DNA of 64,000 nucleotides from Euglena gracilis (GCA_039621445.1 CP154957.1:35986696-36050695); one strand, 5' to 3'. Counted from the first letter of the stretch, positions 1-12,285 are shown. Notes: a model not told the origin generated them from the letters alone. Numbers and translations: made by a program.

Positions 1-3000
1 CCGCCACAGCGTTTTCACAGGTTTTTTTTAACAAATCCACCCAGCGCCGAAGGCGCCGGGAAAAATTTTGGGGTCGAAAGTTGGTGCTCCCATAAATGCA
101 GGAGGACCCCCGCGTTTAAGAAGCGGGACTGGAGCCGCATTCGTTGGAGATGTCCCAGACAAATGTCCAGTTCGGATGGGATGGGGGTCAGGGACAGGGT
201 TAGGGTTAGGGAATAGGGTGGAGGTTAGGATTTAGGCCAAGTTGGACCAAGAATTAAGCCAAATTTTGGGTCGGATGTCGGCCCAATTTTGACCTAACCT
301 CCTAACGTTGGGCCTCACCCTGACCCTAATCCCTTTCGGAACAACAACCCAAACCCCTAAAAAAAAACGGACCCCCCCCCCGGGTCAGGGAGTCCGAAGT
401 GGAGATTTCCTGACTGGTGTTTTGAAAGTGGGACAGTGACCCACAGTACGGCAGTAAGCAATGTGAACACGATCTTTCCCCCGGGCGCATTCAGGGGTGC
501 CAGTTCCCAGCTGAGGGTCGGCCGGCCGGCCCTGTGCGAAGGTTGCTCCAACCACCACACTCGCTTCGCTTACCAACACCCAACCCCCCCCTTCAGAGAG
601 CCCGTACATCGGCGCCGTTGCCACCTCGCAAACCCACTTCCCACCACACCATCCACCTGCATTTCAATACCAGGACGTGTGATGTGTTGTGCATCTGGAA
701 TTTGGCCCGATTTTCATTTTGTGAGTGGAACGTAAACCCCCCCCATTTATAAACCACACGGGGTTAATGGGATCTGGTTTGGTTGGTCAGCCGAAGGGGG
801 TTTTATAAGTCAAGGATTTGTTAGCAAAATCCGTTTTGGCAAATATGGTCAAAAATGGCATTTTTGATGATGGTCGGTCTCAAAGAGTTGCCAAAAATCA
901 GTTTTTGTGTGGTTTGCCGCCAAGAAAGTCGTTCGGGCGGGTTTCATTTTTCTTCCCCAGGGGGGTTTTTTTAGTCAAGGTTTGGTTGATCGGCCCAGTG
1001 GGGTTTTACAAGTGGGTGGGGTTCACAGTTCTCTGTTTTCGCTTTTTTGTGTTCCTTTGTGCATTTGAGCAAAGGAACACAAATTTTGTTTTATGGGGGT
1101 CCGGGTCCAGGTATCTGAATTACTGCTTGCACGCTCTGCATGATTTTGCAGGGGTGAGATAACTGGGCGGGGGGGTGTGCCAAAAAAGGTGGTTCCAAGA
1201 ACTGGGCACCCCCAAGTTTTATGTTCAGGAGGTCAGAAGAGCGAGGAAATTTTCAACAACGCTATATTGCAGCGAGTTTTTAATAGCAGATTCTGGGAGT
1301 CTAGATTTCGAGGTGCGAGCTGCGTCATCTGCTTTTGGGGTGACCAACTGTTGGAATCCTTCATTGGGAGAGTTTTGTCAGGAAGAAAAGGTTGTGCGCA
1401 GGAGAAGATCGTGCCATTAATTGGCCAGCCACAAGGCATCTGGGGAAGGGGGTTTTATAAATACAGGAACGAAATGGATTTGTTCAGTGAGGGGTGCCCC
1501 CGCTGGGCAGGGCTGTATGGGAATCCTCGCAACCCTATGGGTGGTAAACCCCCCCCAAAGAGAAGATCCCCAAAAACACCCCCCCCCCCCAAATAGAAGC
1601 CCTCGCCCTCGGGTTTCCCGCCAAAAATCCAGATAACAGCCCCCCCCCCCCCAGGCAGCCGTACGTATTCAAGACGCTGGCAAAATGCAAACACACAAAT
1701 GCAAGGTGGATCAGATTCTTTGGGGGCATCGAGTGACATCTTCAAGGAACTCTGGCATGTTCCAAAGAACGCACACATGAAAAGGAGTTATTTCCACGTC
1801 AACAGAAATCCAAAAGGCGGACTTTTTACACCCGGTGCGAAGCGCCGAAGGTTTTTTGGGCCACACTCCAGGGTACCCAATTAGAAGCCCCCCCTCGGGT
1901 TTTCCGCAGACTGGCCGAATAGTAGCCCCGGGGGCTTCTAGTTAAGGGGGGGGGTTGGGGGGGTTCTGACCTCCCCCACTCCACCTTCCCGTATTTCTGG
2001 GGGCGCCAATTTTTAGGTCAGAATTGTCTTTCGGCGCCAAAGGCGACAAAGGAATTTTCTTTGAGCGGGTGCCATGGTGGGTGGGGGGTTGACCACCCAA
2101 CCTCCGGGGCGGGGGAGCCACCCCCCCCCACCAGGCCTTCCCATACAGCCCTGCCGCTAGGGGGTCATGCATCAACTGCCTTTTCGAACATGCCCTGTGC
2201 ATGGTGGATGGTTCCCTGTCTTGTCTTCTTGCCGGCATGGCCCCCGGACAACTATATATCCTCCTGGTGTGCAGGCTGGGCCAAATTTGTTTCAGTGGGT
2301 ATGCTTAAGGTGGAAATTTGCTGTGGGTCTTCGGCGGTGGGGAGGCGACAGCGGGGGGAATGGAAAAAAGGCACCATTTTGTTGCATATGCGCCATCAGC
2401 ATGTTTGGGGGGGGGGGAGGTGGTCTCCACTGAGACCAACCTTCCGGCAGATGGAGGCGTGCAGATGGGGCCAGCCTGTGCCTGTGTCCGGCCGCCGTGC
2501 GGCAGGGACATAGCTTACCCAACCACCCAGAGGCTGCCTGGGGTCCCTCCTCCTTCCCACTACCACCGGCCCCCGCTGCCCACCGTTCCCTGCCTGCAGC
2601 ATCAGCGGACAGAAGTGTCGAGTTGGAAGCAGGGGTAATTTTTCAGAGTTCCAAAACTGACCGTTTTTGTTTCAAGTTTTTAAGGGTGTTTATTTTTTTT
2701 TCTGCTGGGGTTGACTGATAAGGTCCCAAGGATTCCAGAAATGATGTTTCGTCCTGGAGTCTTTTCCCAGATTTCGCAATTTCATTTTATCCTGGAAGTA
2801 GAATGTTTTTCAACGGTTTTTTGAGCCGTTTTTGGCCAAAAAAAATAAGGGTTTTCCAGGTTTTTTAAACGCTTTTTAAGGCGATTTAAAAAAAACAATG
2901 CATGCTTTGGAGGCCTAAAAGGTGTTTCTTGTTCACCCCCCCCACCTCGCTTGGCCTACAGGGACCTTTGGCAATTGTTGGCCCCCAAGGTTTCAAAGTT

Positions 3001-4885
3001 TCAATTTCAGTCCCTCCGTTTTTGGTCTTTTTTTGTCCATTTCGCCCACAGCTTCAACTGTCAGTTTCAACGATCCTTAAAACCCTCCAGAGAACTGTTT
3101 TTCTTTGGGTGTTGCTTACACACAGATTCCCCGTGGCATTTGTCACTAAGCATTTTGGAACAAATTGCTATTCTTTTTCTCATCACAGGTTGATGGAACC
3201 TGTGTGAAAATGTGTAGAAGTCGCTTGTCTAATGAGCACGGAGTGCAAATATTTTCAGGTGTTTTGCGACGTTTTTACTTCCGGTTTGGTTAATATGAGA
3301 GGTCTGGAGTCGGGGTTGGGACCATACCATTGCTTAAGGCGTGTCTGACTTAAGGTGGTTGCTTGTTTTTTCGGGGTGAACTGGTTTTGGATTCTGAATC
3401 CCCCCCGGGGTCAGCCAGGAACCGCCCAAGGTGCAAAAAAAAATTGGGTGTTGACCAAAATCCATTGGTTTTGAAGAATTTCAGCCAGAGTGGCCCAGAG
3501 GCGGGGAGAAGCAGGTGACTGGTTTTTTGGCAGTGGAAAGTGACCCTCCCCCCAAAAGGGGGGTTCAGTAAGCAATGGGCATGGTTGGGACAGCTGTCGA
3601 ACAGTCGAACAGGATGTGTTAGAGCCCCCCCCCACCCCCGCATCAGCACCGCGACTGCCAACAACGGCACCATCGGCGGGAAGCCCCAGCCGGGGAACGC
3701 CGTGCTTGCATTCCCAGGTGTGCACCGAGCTGCGCCCTGAGCTTTGAGTGCCTGTTTTGATTGGCACAGTGCCTCCAACCCCCATCCGCCTCACAGCAGG
3801 TCCTTGTACAGCATGCGTCCATCTCGGTGGCTGGGGTCTGATTCGGGTGATTTGTGGCTGGGCCAAGGAATTGGGTTTGCTCTGGTTGCAACGAAGGGCG
3901 GATGCATCCGGTTCCACCTGCCACTAAGGGCATGGGTGACCGGGGGGAACTTGAACAGGAAAAATTGTTGTGGGAGACATTCTGGCCGAAATTTTTTGAC
4001 AATTTTTCAGAGAAATCTAATTTCCTCCACTGCATGCCCAATGATTTTCTTCGGCGGTTTGTGCCGATTCTCTTGACATGTAACCCCCCCCCCCTAATGT
4101 AAGCACGGGTGCGTGGACCGCCGCCGGAGGGGTGCCCTTCTATTTGGACCCTCCTATAGCGGACCGCCTCCTTCGGCGGTGGGGGGGGGTGTTTTTATTT
4201 GGACCCTTTAGCGGCCCCGCACTTTTATTGGGGGGTGGGTTATTTCTTCTTCCAATTACCTGTGGAGTTTTTTTGCTTTATTTTGCAATTTGGAGGTTGG
4301 ATGTTTTCCATTTTGGATTTGGATTTGGATTTGGGAAAGCTTGAGATTTGAATGTGATTTCCCCTAAAAACTGAATTCCCGAGATTTTTTTGTCCAGATT
4401 TTTTCCCAGCCATTTTGAGCGCGCGACCAGACTTTTTCGGGGCATTTTCATGGTTCATCAATTATTTTTCCCCCAACCAAAATTCCCATCGGTAATTTCT
4501 CATGGCCACATCCCCCGGTGTTCACAAATTTTGGGCATTTTGAAAGGAATCAAGGGTATGTCATGGGGATCGACCAGTCTGATGAGGTCTGAAATGCTGA
4601 GTCGGGCTCAGCATTGGTCGGCATCGCTTGGGGGGCGTCCCCTCACAGACCTCACCTTCATCCCACCCCTCCCAGGCCCTCCGCACCTTCTTTGAGCCAC
4701 AGAGGCGACCAACAGGCACCCAGGCCGTTGCTGCTCCAGGAGTGGCAACCACAGTTTTCCCCTGCCAAGGATGAATGGGGATGAAAAGAAGTTTTGATTA
4801 ATGCCCAGGTGTGCATGAGTTACAATCTGTTGTGATGATGGAAGACAATGGTCGTTGGGCTGTGGGGGCCCAATTTTTTCGCATC
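1..4885. other. Gene-free repeat-rich region
   Basis: I see no supportable gene here. The stretch is low-complexity with many runs of C or G, short open frames without codon bias, and fragments of dispersed repeats. Two adjoining TTAGGG-like units occur near 198-210, too few to be a telomere. A hairpin with GAA loop occurs at 46-59 and another at 1833-1847. Repeat family copies lie at 725-1025 (listed separately). Confidence 0.6.
725..1025 (+). repeat. Dispersed repeat with TTATAA-C-run ends (copy 1)
   Basis: This segment contains 'GGTTTGGTTGGTC', a G-run followed by TTTATAAGTC, and an AT-rich core with the words AAAATGGCATTTTTGA and CCAAAAATCAGTTTTT. The reverse complement of 18715-18990 has the same words in the same order, and 21395-21500 repeats the GGGACTTATAAC-C-run end. 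I infer one dispersed non-autonomous family in both orientations. No coding capacity is seen, and exact ends and target duplication are unresolved. Confidence 0.5.
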
Positions 4886-4893
4886 TGCATAAA

Positions 4894-5229
4894 CAGACTT
4901 TCATTTAGTGCGCCACGGAAAATTTTTTTTCTGCACCGCGTGCGCCGTGCCACCGGAAATTTTGTGACCACGTGCGCCACGGAAGAGTTTTTTCTGTGCG
5001 CCGCGTGCGCCGCAGCAGCGTTTCTTTCAGGTGCGCCGCGACAAAAAACAGCTTGTGCCGCGGGAAGGTCATTGGTGCGCCGCGGGTGCGTCGTTGGTGC
5101 GCCGCGGTAGCATTTCAGGTGCGCCGCGGGTGTGCCGCGGCAAAAATTCAATTGTGTGCCGCGTGCGCCGCCGAAAAAAATTTAGTGCGCCGCAGCTGAC
5201 TTCACCGCGGCGCACTAAATGAAAGTCTG
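4894..5229. mobile_element. hAT-like MITE with GTGCGCC array
   Basis: The element is bounded by inverted repeats beginning CAGACTTTCATTTAGTGCGC at 4894 and ending with its complement at 5229. Flanking 8-mers TGCATAAA (4886-4893) and GGCATAAA (5230-5237) look like an 8-bp target duplication with one mismatch. An 8-bp duplication and a terminal CA-G are usual for hAT-type non-autonomous elements; that class assignment is inference. The interior has no gene. It is an irregular array of GTGCGCCGCG-like words separated by AT-rich spacers, so both strands can fold into many GC hairpins. Confidence 0.65.
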
Positions 5230-5237
5230 GGCATAAA

Positions 5238-6020
5238 TAGAAAAAGAATCAAAATGAACAAAGAAAACAAAGAAAAAAAATAATGGAAAATGAATTATAT
5301 TCAATGATGTATCAAAACGATAATAAGAACAATAACAATAACAATATAACATGATCAAAGAAATAAAATAAATATATAAACATACAATAAACAATAAGAA
5401 TAAAAATAAAACATACAAATAAACAATAAGAATTAAAATCAAAAGTAATTGATCGATTGATTAATAAAATGAATACCAAAATTCAGAAAAAATAAATTTC
5501 GAACAATTCCATATTTCAATAAACCCTGGGAAAGGCTTAAAATAAACTCCATGGTGGCTGCATGCCTGGTCTCAAATGGCCATTATTTTGCATTTTATTC
5601 TTGTTTTAAGCCTCCAGTGATTTCCTTTAATTGCGCAGCATTTTCAAGACTTTGCAAAAAGTGACCCCAAGATGACTGAAAAAAATGGCCAAGTCAATGG
5701 CCAGGCGCACCTCTGGCCGGGGTGGCCTTTTTCAGTGTGATAGACACATATAGAGGTGCATTTTAGGTCGCCAGGCATTTTTTATTTTGCTTGGTTTTAT
5801 ACATATTTTTTGATCCAGAAGCAGCCCCAAAAAAAGTCCCAAATTGACGCTTTGAGTCCGGAACGAACCACAACACAGAGGGAGATAGAGTCCAGGGGTG
5901 CATTGATCTGTCTGACAGACATTTTCAAAATAATGTAAAACACCTCCATTTAGACCACTGACTCCCCCATTATGCCGACCCCCCTGGAAAAATCAGAAGA
6001 AATACCCCCCCCTCTAATAA
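5238..6020. other. AT-rich tract and unique-looking spacer, no gene
   Basis: Positions 5230-5540 are very AT-rich and dominated by AATAA-like words. The rest contains no codon-biased open frame. The sequence from 5955 (GACTCCCCCATTATGCCGAC) recurs at 6403, so the C-run element that follows at 6021 may have inserted into, or duplicated, a short repeat. Confidence 0.4.
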
Positions 6021-6389
6021 TAACCCCCCCCCAAATAATAAACCCCCCCCCCCTGGAGGACCGACTTCGGCCGCCCAAATAATAAACCCCCCCCCCCTCC
6101 GGCAGGTGTGAAGGCAAAGGAAGAAAAGAGTCAAAAATTTGCAGAAATGTTGCAAGAAAATCACAAAAATGGATGAAATTGGTGCAGAAAATATGCACCC
6201 ATTTTTCAAAAAGGCCCAAAAAAATGCCAAAAAAAAGTGACCATTGGAGCCTGTGGAGGGGTTTTGGGGTCGATTTTTGACTTCGAAAATTTTGCCCAAA
6301 TAATAAACCCCCCCAAATGATAAACCCCCAATTTAGAGTGTCCAAATAATAAACAATAAACCGGGGGGGTTTATTTTTGGGGGGGGTTA
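6021..6389. mobile_element. C-run-terminated MITE-like element
   Basis: The left end reads TAAC(8-9)AAATAATAAAC(n); the right end is the inverse, G(7)TTTATTTTTG(8)TTA, giving inverted ends of about 26 bp. Between the ends, C-runs alternate with AAATAATAAA or AAATGATAAA words, and a middle part rich in CAAAAA words has no ORF with coding character. The end AAATGATAAACCCCC followed by a GTGTCCAAAT word is shared with the reverse complement of 25858-25915. No clear target duplication was found, so the exact termini are tentative. Confidence 0.5.
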
Positions 6390-7274
6390 CATTTATACCG
6401 ACTCCCCCATTACACCGACCCCCTGGAGAAAAAAGCAAAAATACATTTATACCAACCCCCTCTCTTGCATTTGGTGTGCACAAGGTCAACCACAAAAAAG
6501 CACAAGGAGGTCACAATAAACACGAAAAGGCGCGCAGGCTCACCCCAGCATCCAAGTTTTGGCGAAATGTGAACAGATGGATGGTTGTTTATTTGGGGTG
6601 GACGACGAAACAGGGGAGAGGAAGAATGCAAAATTTCTCGTCCCTGCCCCCCCCCCCAGCCGAGCACCTTGACCCATTTATACCGATATTTTGTTCAGGC
6701 CAAAACTGAACAAAATGGCCAAAAATTGGTCGAGAAATGGTCGTAACTTGGGCTCGGCGGGGAGTTGCGGGGAAATCAAAATACTGTTAGATGGGGCATT
6801 TTAAGGGCTTCAATTTAGGTCTCTGGACATTTCTTTTGATTCCCCACCATTTTTGAGAAATTTCAGGGAAAAAATATTGACCCCCCAAAAAGGTCCCAAA
6901 TTTTGCACTCAATGGCGAGAAGTTCGGCGACCGAAAACTGGAGGTAGGAGGGTCCCCCCACCCCGGTGCCCCCACCCCCCCCCTCCTCCCAGATCCCATA
7001 CAAGCCTAGCCACCCCACCCCCTCCAAGGGGGGGTAGAGGGTTGATACTACTGGCACAGGGCGTGTGACTTTTTTTCCGGTGACACCGAGGACAGTGCAC
7101 CCCTGGGGCGGTCGGGGGAATTGGCCCCGCCGCAGCGCGACCCCAAGGACAGCCGGGGGACAGGGAAGGAAAAAGACAAAGGCCTCTGGACGGTCGACCA
7201 CAGGGGGGAGTTTGCCCGGCCACAGGCCCACAACCGTGTCATTGGAAAAAAGTCACACACCCCGTGCCAGTGGC

Positions 7275-7375
7275 ATAGATAGACAGATAGAAAGAAAGAT
7301 GGATGGATGGATGGATAGATAGATAGATAGATAAATGGATGGATGGATGGATGGATGGATAGAATAGAATAGATA
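7275..7375. repeat. GATA/GATG tetranucleotide microsatellite
   Basis: An interrupted run of GATA, GATG and GAAA units, ending in AGAAT units. It is simple sequence with no gene. Confidence 0.9.
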
Positions 7376-7999
7376 TGTAGATTTATCACAAAAGAAGAAT
7401 GAGAAATCTCTTTTTTGATGAAGATCTTTGAGCTTTCAAAACTGGTTGAAAAATCTATGTTTACAAAATTGGTCACCTGGAGCTTCCTCAGAACCTGGTC
7501 ATCAGGAGGCTCTACAGAGCCTACGCAGAGCCTGTGCGGGAGCCTCCTCCAGGTAATTGGGAGGGTTGTGTACGGTTGGGGGTTACAAAGTGTTCTAATC
7601 AGGTGAGTTCAATGGAGGTGAGTTCACCACTCAAATGAAGCACAAGCCTCAGGAGTTTTTTCTCTGGGCAGCAGCGGCAAACCAAGGTCTGCCTTTGTGG
7701 GGCAATCCCACGCCAGCAGGAAACACTGTGCGGCCCCTGGCAGCTGGGTTGGTGCGAAGGCTTGAAGCACACATAGGTGCGTGCATCCATCTGTGGATTT
7801 GCATCAAGTCATAACAAAGTGCAGTGCATGGCAGCGCGGTGGCCGTGCAGTGCAGGGCCATGGCAACAGCATTCCTGTGCTTTTTTGGTCGAAAATGAAG
7901 ATGAATGGCAGCCCAGTGACATTGCAGTGGCAGTGCAGTGAAGCGGAAGTGCAGTGGCAGGCCTTGATGCCTTCCTGTCAAAAGCCATGCACGTCTTGT

Positions 8000-8042
8000 G
8001 TCCGCATGTGCGTGCGTGTGTGCGTGTGTGTGTGTGTGTGTT
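8000..8042. repeat. GT dinucleotide repeat
   Basis: An imperfect then perfect (GT)n tract of about 40 bases. Confidence 0.85.
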
Positions 8043-8202
8043 TTTGCATTGTGTGTCTGTGTGTGAGATATTGTGTGTTCATGTGTGTTGCATAATAAGA
8101 AACCCGCAGGACATGTGCACATGTGTGGAAAGAGCAGTTTTTGCCTTGTTGCATTACCCCTGGTGGGGGTAATGCAAATTGGTATTGGATTGGTAAATAG
8201 CT

Positions 8203-8229
8203 AAAGGTAAAGGTAAAGGTAAAGGTAAA
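8203..8229. repeat. AAAGGT hexanucleotide tandem repeat
   Basis: About four and a half head-to-tail copies of AAAGGT. It is too short to interpret and is not a recognised telomere unit of this window. Confidence 0.8.
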
Positions 8230-9340
8230 CCTGATGATCTCATCCATCGTCTGTTTTTCAGCATAAACCCTGTAAGCACATGCACATTGACACACCATCA
8301 AGGCTTCGCAGATCCATCTTCAAACCCCTCCAGCTGTCAGACGGGTCGCCAACCTAATCTTTTTCCAACCTCCCTCTTTTTTTTCCCCCTATGGCTCCGA
8401 AATGCTCCGAAACCAATTTTTTGCTGTACAGTGGCTGCGTCGGATCACGGACGGACCTGTCAGCCCACAGCATGTCAGGGTATTTGCTTCACACCAAAGA
8501 GCGGTCGCAACAGGCATGGTTCTTCTCACAACCCCAGCCACAGCATTTGGATCGTATTTGAAAGGGGAGGGCAAGGACATCCCTCTTTCACCCCCCCCCC
8601 GGCACTTTTCCCTCCTCCCATGCAAACTTGGCCCCAAGGTTGCTTAAATAATAAAATAAAGCTGGCCTTCGGTCTTAACTTGCGACCCTTTTTTATGCTT
8701 TTTGGCAAACTTGGGGGGGGGGGCGCGTTCAGACCACCCTTCCCCTGACATCCCTCCTGTACTCCTATACTCCCAACTCCCAACATCCCCCCACCATCAT
8801 CCCAACAACCCTCACCGCCCCCTCTTTGGGAGGTTCCAAAAAAAATTGCGATAGATAAATTTTCTTCTGGCGCACAGCGCCAGAAAAAGAACAAGATACA
8901 CCTTTCCCCCCAGTTTTGTGGATATTGCCCAAATTTTGATGTTTTGGGGTTTCCACAAAAAGAACGTTCGATAAGTTTCAAAAACATGAGCATTAGATTG
9001 ATTTTCAAAAAGTGGAGTATTTCCAAAAATTTTGGCCTGTTGTCCAGCCCTTTGCCCATCCAAAAAACCCGGGATGTTCCGGGCCCACGTCATTTTCGAG
9101 GGGGGGGGAAAGAGGGGGGTCCGACCCCCCAAGGCTTCCCGCCCATCCCTTCAGACAGCCAAGGGCCCGGTTTTCTGAATAAACCTGCGACTAGTAGTGG
9201 TGTTCTGGGGCGAGGGTGCCCGCCAATCAAAACCTCTTCCGCACACCAAAATATTTTGGACGTCCAAAGCCTCTTTCGCAGAGATCCGGGTTTTCTAAAG
9301 AGCCCTGTAGTACAGACACCTCGGGCTCCGCACTTTGCCA

Positions 9341-9440
9341 TTGTGAGGCCATGCCTTGCTCGCCGGCGGTTTGTTGTGTGATTGTTCGCTGCGCTGGGTT
9401 AGGAGGTCCCGCTTAGTGCCTTTTTTCGCCGGAGTTGGCT
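9341..9440. repeat. DIRS left inverted terminal repeat
   Basis: About 100 bp, complementary to 12189-12285 with one short mismatched patch. The outer part (9314-9350) is also complementary to the left half of the internal complementary region. Confidence 0.85.
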
Positions 9441-9836
9441 GATTCCTAACTTGCCCTTCGACACCCAGAAGAAAGGAAAAGAGTTCACGAACGAAGAAGA
9501 ACCGAGAAAAGAAGTCAATATCAATTCAATATCCAGAAGGACACGATCCGGACGAATATCAATTGAGAATTCAATTATCAATTTTCAATTTTGACTTCAA
9601 TGAGCAATGCAGTGGAGAAGAAATTGGGATTACATGGCCACGGACGTCCTGGAGCAGTTGCCGCAGAATCAGGAGAACTTGGAGATGCGGTCGACACGCG
9701 GCGAACCGTGGCCGTTTTCCCCCCCAGACCCCCACCCCAGAAATTTCCCAGCCCAAAACCCCCCCAGTGACGGCCACGGTCCTTGGACCACTGTGGCCAG
9801 AAGGCCCAGAAGACAAAAGTCTGCCCCAGCACTTGA

Positions 9837-11021
9837 TGGGCAAAGGATGGGCCAGGGGGGCCCAAAAAAAAGTCCACCCTGCAGCCCACCCAAATCGTAA
9901 ATCATCTTGGATTTCAGCTAAACTTCCAAGAGGGAAAATTACAGGTGCCCCCCCAGAAAATAAAAACAGTAAAAAAGGAGCTGGGAAAAATAGTGAAAAA
10001 AGATTACATGTCAAAAAGGCAACTGGCTGCCATTTTGGGCCAAATCAGATGCAATCTAATGGCCCTGCCCTTTCTAAGGGCCTTTACGGATGCCCTGGCA
10101 AATTTTTTGGTGGAAAATTCCACAGCCCCCTGGGACTCAAAACACCCCATTTCTCAAAGAATAAAGGACCAATTAAGAGAAATAAAACTTCTGCTGGACA
10201 CATGGGGGGGCAGACCCTTCCCCCAAAGTGCAACCAGAGAGTTGCACTCAGACAGCAGCACCCATGCCTGGGGGGGGCTGGACATTCGAACAGGAAAAAT
10301 TGTGCAAGAATTTTGGAGGGAAAACTCCATTTTGCACATAAATGTCAAGGAATTAAGTGCAGCAATAAGCACAGTTCAAAGCCTCAGCCAGCCAGGAGAA
10401 ACTGTGTCCCTATCAGTGGACAATCAAGTAATTTACTATTACTTAACAAAAGGGGGGGGCAGAAAAGACCCCTTCAATTCCATGCTAAGACCCTTTTTCA
10501 AATGGTGCATGGAACACAACATAAACCTACAAGTAAAGTGGGTTCCTTCACAGGAATGCCTGGCAGACCCCATAAGCAGGTGGGAAATGGACAGGGGGGA
10601 TTATTCCCTGGACCCCCAACTTTTTCAATGGCTGAGGCAGCAGTTCAAAAATTACATAAACCTGAAAACAGACCTTTTTGCCTCACCAGGCAACAAAAAA
10701 CTGCCACAATTTGTGGCCAGGTGGCCCCACTGGGGAGCCACAGCAGTGGATGCATTACAATGTCCACTGGACAACATGGGGGATCTTTATGCAAACCCCC
10801 CCTGGTCTGTAATCCAAAAATTTCTCCCCAGATTAAAAATGCTTACACAAACCAAAGTTTTGATGGTCACCCCCTACTGGGATTCAGCCACATGGTGGCC
10901 CCAATTAATAAAAATGAAAGCACCAGGGACCCCCTGCCTGAAAATCACCCCTTACAAGGGTATGTTCACCAATTGCAGGGGGGAAAAATGCCACCCCCCA
11001 GGTGGCCCCTCCTTTGCATGA
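9837..11021 (+). pseudogene. DIRS pol remnant: RT C-terminus, RNase H, MTase-like
   Basis: The frame opens after a TGA at 9834-9836 and has no ATG at its head, so it is a truncated pol. It begins with the end of a reverse transcriptase (word NHLGFQLNFQEGKLQVPP, typical of the LGF/thumb segment) and the connection region ending AILGQIR. RNase H follows with its acidic residues in HSDSS, VKEL, SVDNQ and CLADPISR. Counted from 9945 they are D103, E136, D159 and D208. A C-terminal segment with NPPWSVI (residues 284-287) matches the Dam-like methyltransferase segment often found in DIRS pol. The polymerase catalytic YXDD region is absent, so the product cannot reverse-transcribe alone. The end overlaps the recombinase frame by 20 bases in another phase, as in DIRS elements. 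Confidence 0.75.
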
Positions 11022-12228
11022 TTTGCTCAGGCAAATTTTGGAGGGGAAACAAATACAAAATTCAACCATTACAGATTTCCTGGGAAGAAACCCCAGTTTG
11101 AAAAGGTACCAAAGTGCCTTTACGCTTTTATGGGTGATTCTTGAAAAAATGGGGGTACCCCCCCCTGAAGCCACCACTGACCAAGTGGTTGACGCTTTAA
11201 TTCAACTGTTTCAATTTTCAAAGGCCCAAGCACGCAATGCATACAGTGCTATGCTATTAATCCCTGGCTTTGGGGGCCTGAGGTTCCATGCCATGTTGGC
11301 ACCTTACAAAAGGCTTTGGAACCAAAACCTGGAAAAATATGGTGCATTCTGGGATCCCCTCCCAATCCTGCTGGGGCTGGCACAGTCCCCCCTGCCCTCT
11401 GATATATGTACATTGCGTACACAACTCATTTTCTGTTCACGAATCCTTTGTTTATACAGAAGTTCTGATTTGGCACAGGTCCAAAGAACCACCAGTGTGT
11501 TGGGGGGGGCACCCTACATCAAAATTAAACGTAAAGGGCAAAAACTCCACAAGTGGGAGAGAGTTGTCTCCATTCCCCAGTGCCCCCAAATCAGTCCCTT
11601 TCATTTGATGATGTCTTATGTGACAGCAACACGTTTCTTTATGAAACCTGGGGGCCCACTTTTAATTACGTTAAAACCCCCCTACAAAGCCATTAAGGCA
11701 GATACCATTGCTTCTATCACCAAAGACTTTTTGACCAAACAGGGGGTACCCCCCCAGGTTTGGGGACCCCACTCCACCAGAGGGGCAGGGGTTGGTTTAC
11801 TCAAAAAATTGGGCCTTTCTGCCCAAGAAGTTTGTGAAATTGGTCAATGGAAGGGGGTGGAGGCTTTCACGGCCCATTATCAAAGACTTGGTGCCCAAGG
11901 TTCTTTGGAGAATGCCCTGGCCCCCCTTTTTTCAGTGCACAATCTGGCCTCACAATGGCAAAGTGCGGAGCCCGAGGTGTCTCGTACTCCCTCGAGGCAA
12001 GCCGAAAAGGGAGGAAGGGACACCGAGGGCGAAGCACAAAGACATTGTGAGCCCGACCCCCCCACCCATTTAAGAAAATTTGTCTTCAAACGCCCTCGGT
12101 CAGAAGATGGGGGCCAGGGGGGGGGGGGGGGGGGGGGGCCCCCCCAGGGAAAAAGACAGCGCCATGGTCGCCACGTCGGAGACGATGCAGCCAACTCCGG
12201 CGAGGCGGCACTAAGCGGGACCTCCTAA
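11002..12228 (+). CDS. DIRS tyrosine recombinase (YR)
   Basis: This is a 408-residue open frame encoding the integrase of the DIRS element, which joins the circular DNA copy to the target. The N-terminal part (to about residue 110) resembles a core-binding domain. The catalytic residues of the tyrosine-recombinase fold are all visible: R153 in LYRSSDL, H257-x-x-R260 in PHSTRG, W283 in GQWKG and Y293 in AHYQRLG. The frame has no in-frame ATG at its start (the first codon shown is GTG), consistent with a frame reached from the overlapping pol or from an internal start. From about residue 315 the protein is encoded by the internal complementary region and a run of about 20 G, giving a glycine-rich and basic tail. 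The native stop may lie earlier in an intact relative. Confidence 0.8.
   Translation: MAPPLHDLLRQILEGKQIQNSTITDFLGRNPSLKRYQSAFTLLWVILEKMGVPPPEATTDQVVDALIQLFQFSKAQARNAYSAMLLIPGFGGLRFHAMLAPYKRLWNQNLEKYGAFWDPLPILLGLAQSPLPSDICTLRTQLIFCSRILCLYRSSDLAQVQRTTSVLGGAPYIKIKRKGQKLHKWERVVSIPQCPQISPFHLMMSYVTATRFFMKPGGPLLITLKPPYKAIKADTIASITKDFLTKQGVPPQVWGPHSTRGAGVGLLKKLGLSAQEVCEIGQWKGVEAFTAHYQRLGAQGSLENALAPLFSVHNLASQWQSAEPEVSRTPSRQAEKGGRDTEGEAQRHCEPDPPTHLRKFVFKRPRSEDGGQGGGGGGGPPQGKRQRHGRHVGDDAANSGEAALSGTS
11946..12051. repeat. DIRS internal complementary region
   Basis: Left half 11946-11982 is the reverse complement of 9314-9350; right half 11980-12051 is the reverse complement of about 12280-12351. The halves overlap by TCT, the expected circle-junction trinucleotide. 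In DIRS models this region templates joining of the two ends into a circle. Confidence 0.85.
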
Positions 12229-12285
12229 CCCAGCGCAGCGAACAATCACACAACAAACCGCCGGCGAGCAAGGCATGGCCTCACA
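12189..12285. repeat. DIRS right inverted terminal repeat
   Basis: Reverse complement of 9341-9440 over nearly its full length. It is followed to 12351 by the segment matching the right half of the internal complementary region. Confidence 0.85.

Larger units (their letters stand above)
6390..9313. other. Gene-free spacer with simple repeats
   Basis: I see no coding-like ORF. It contains a GATA/GATG tract, a GT tract and an AAAGGT hexamer tract (listed separately), plus a perfect hairpin at 8865-8885 (9-bp stem, ACA loop). The last 300 bases before the DIRS element hold two diverged direct copies of a word containing CCGGTTTTCT and GTAGTGGTG or GTAGTACAG. Confidence 0.4.

Noticed and set aside
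190-215. Telomere-like TTAGGG units
   Set aside because: Only two adjoining units with degenerate neighbours; no array and no orientation toward a chromosome end.
9563-11101. 512-codon ORF across the DIRS element
   Set aside because: It is a shadow frame of the RNase H frame; it lacks domain motifs and is Pro/Lys/Gly-rich as expected for a shifted frame.
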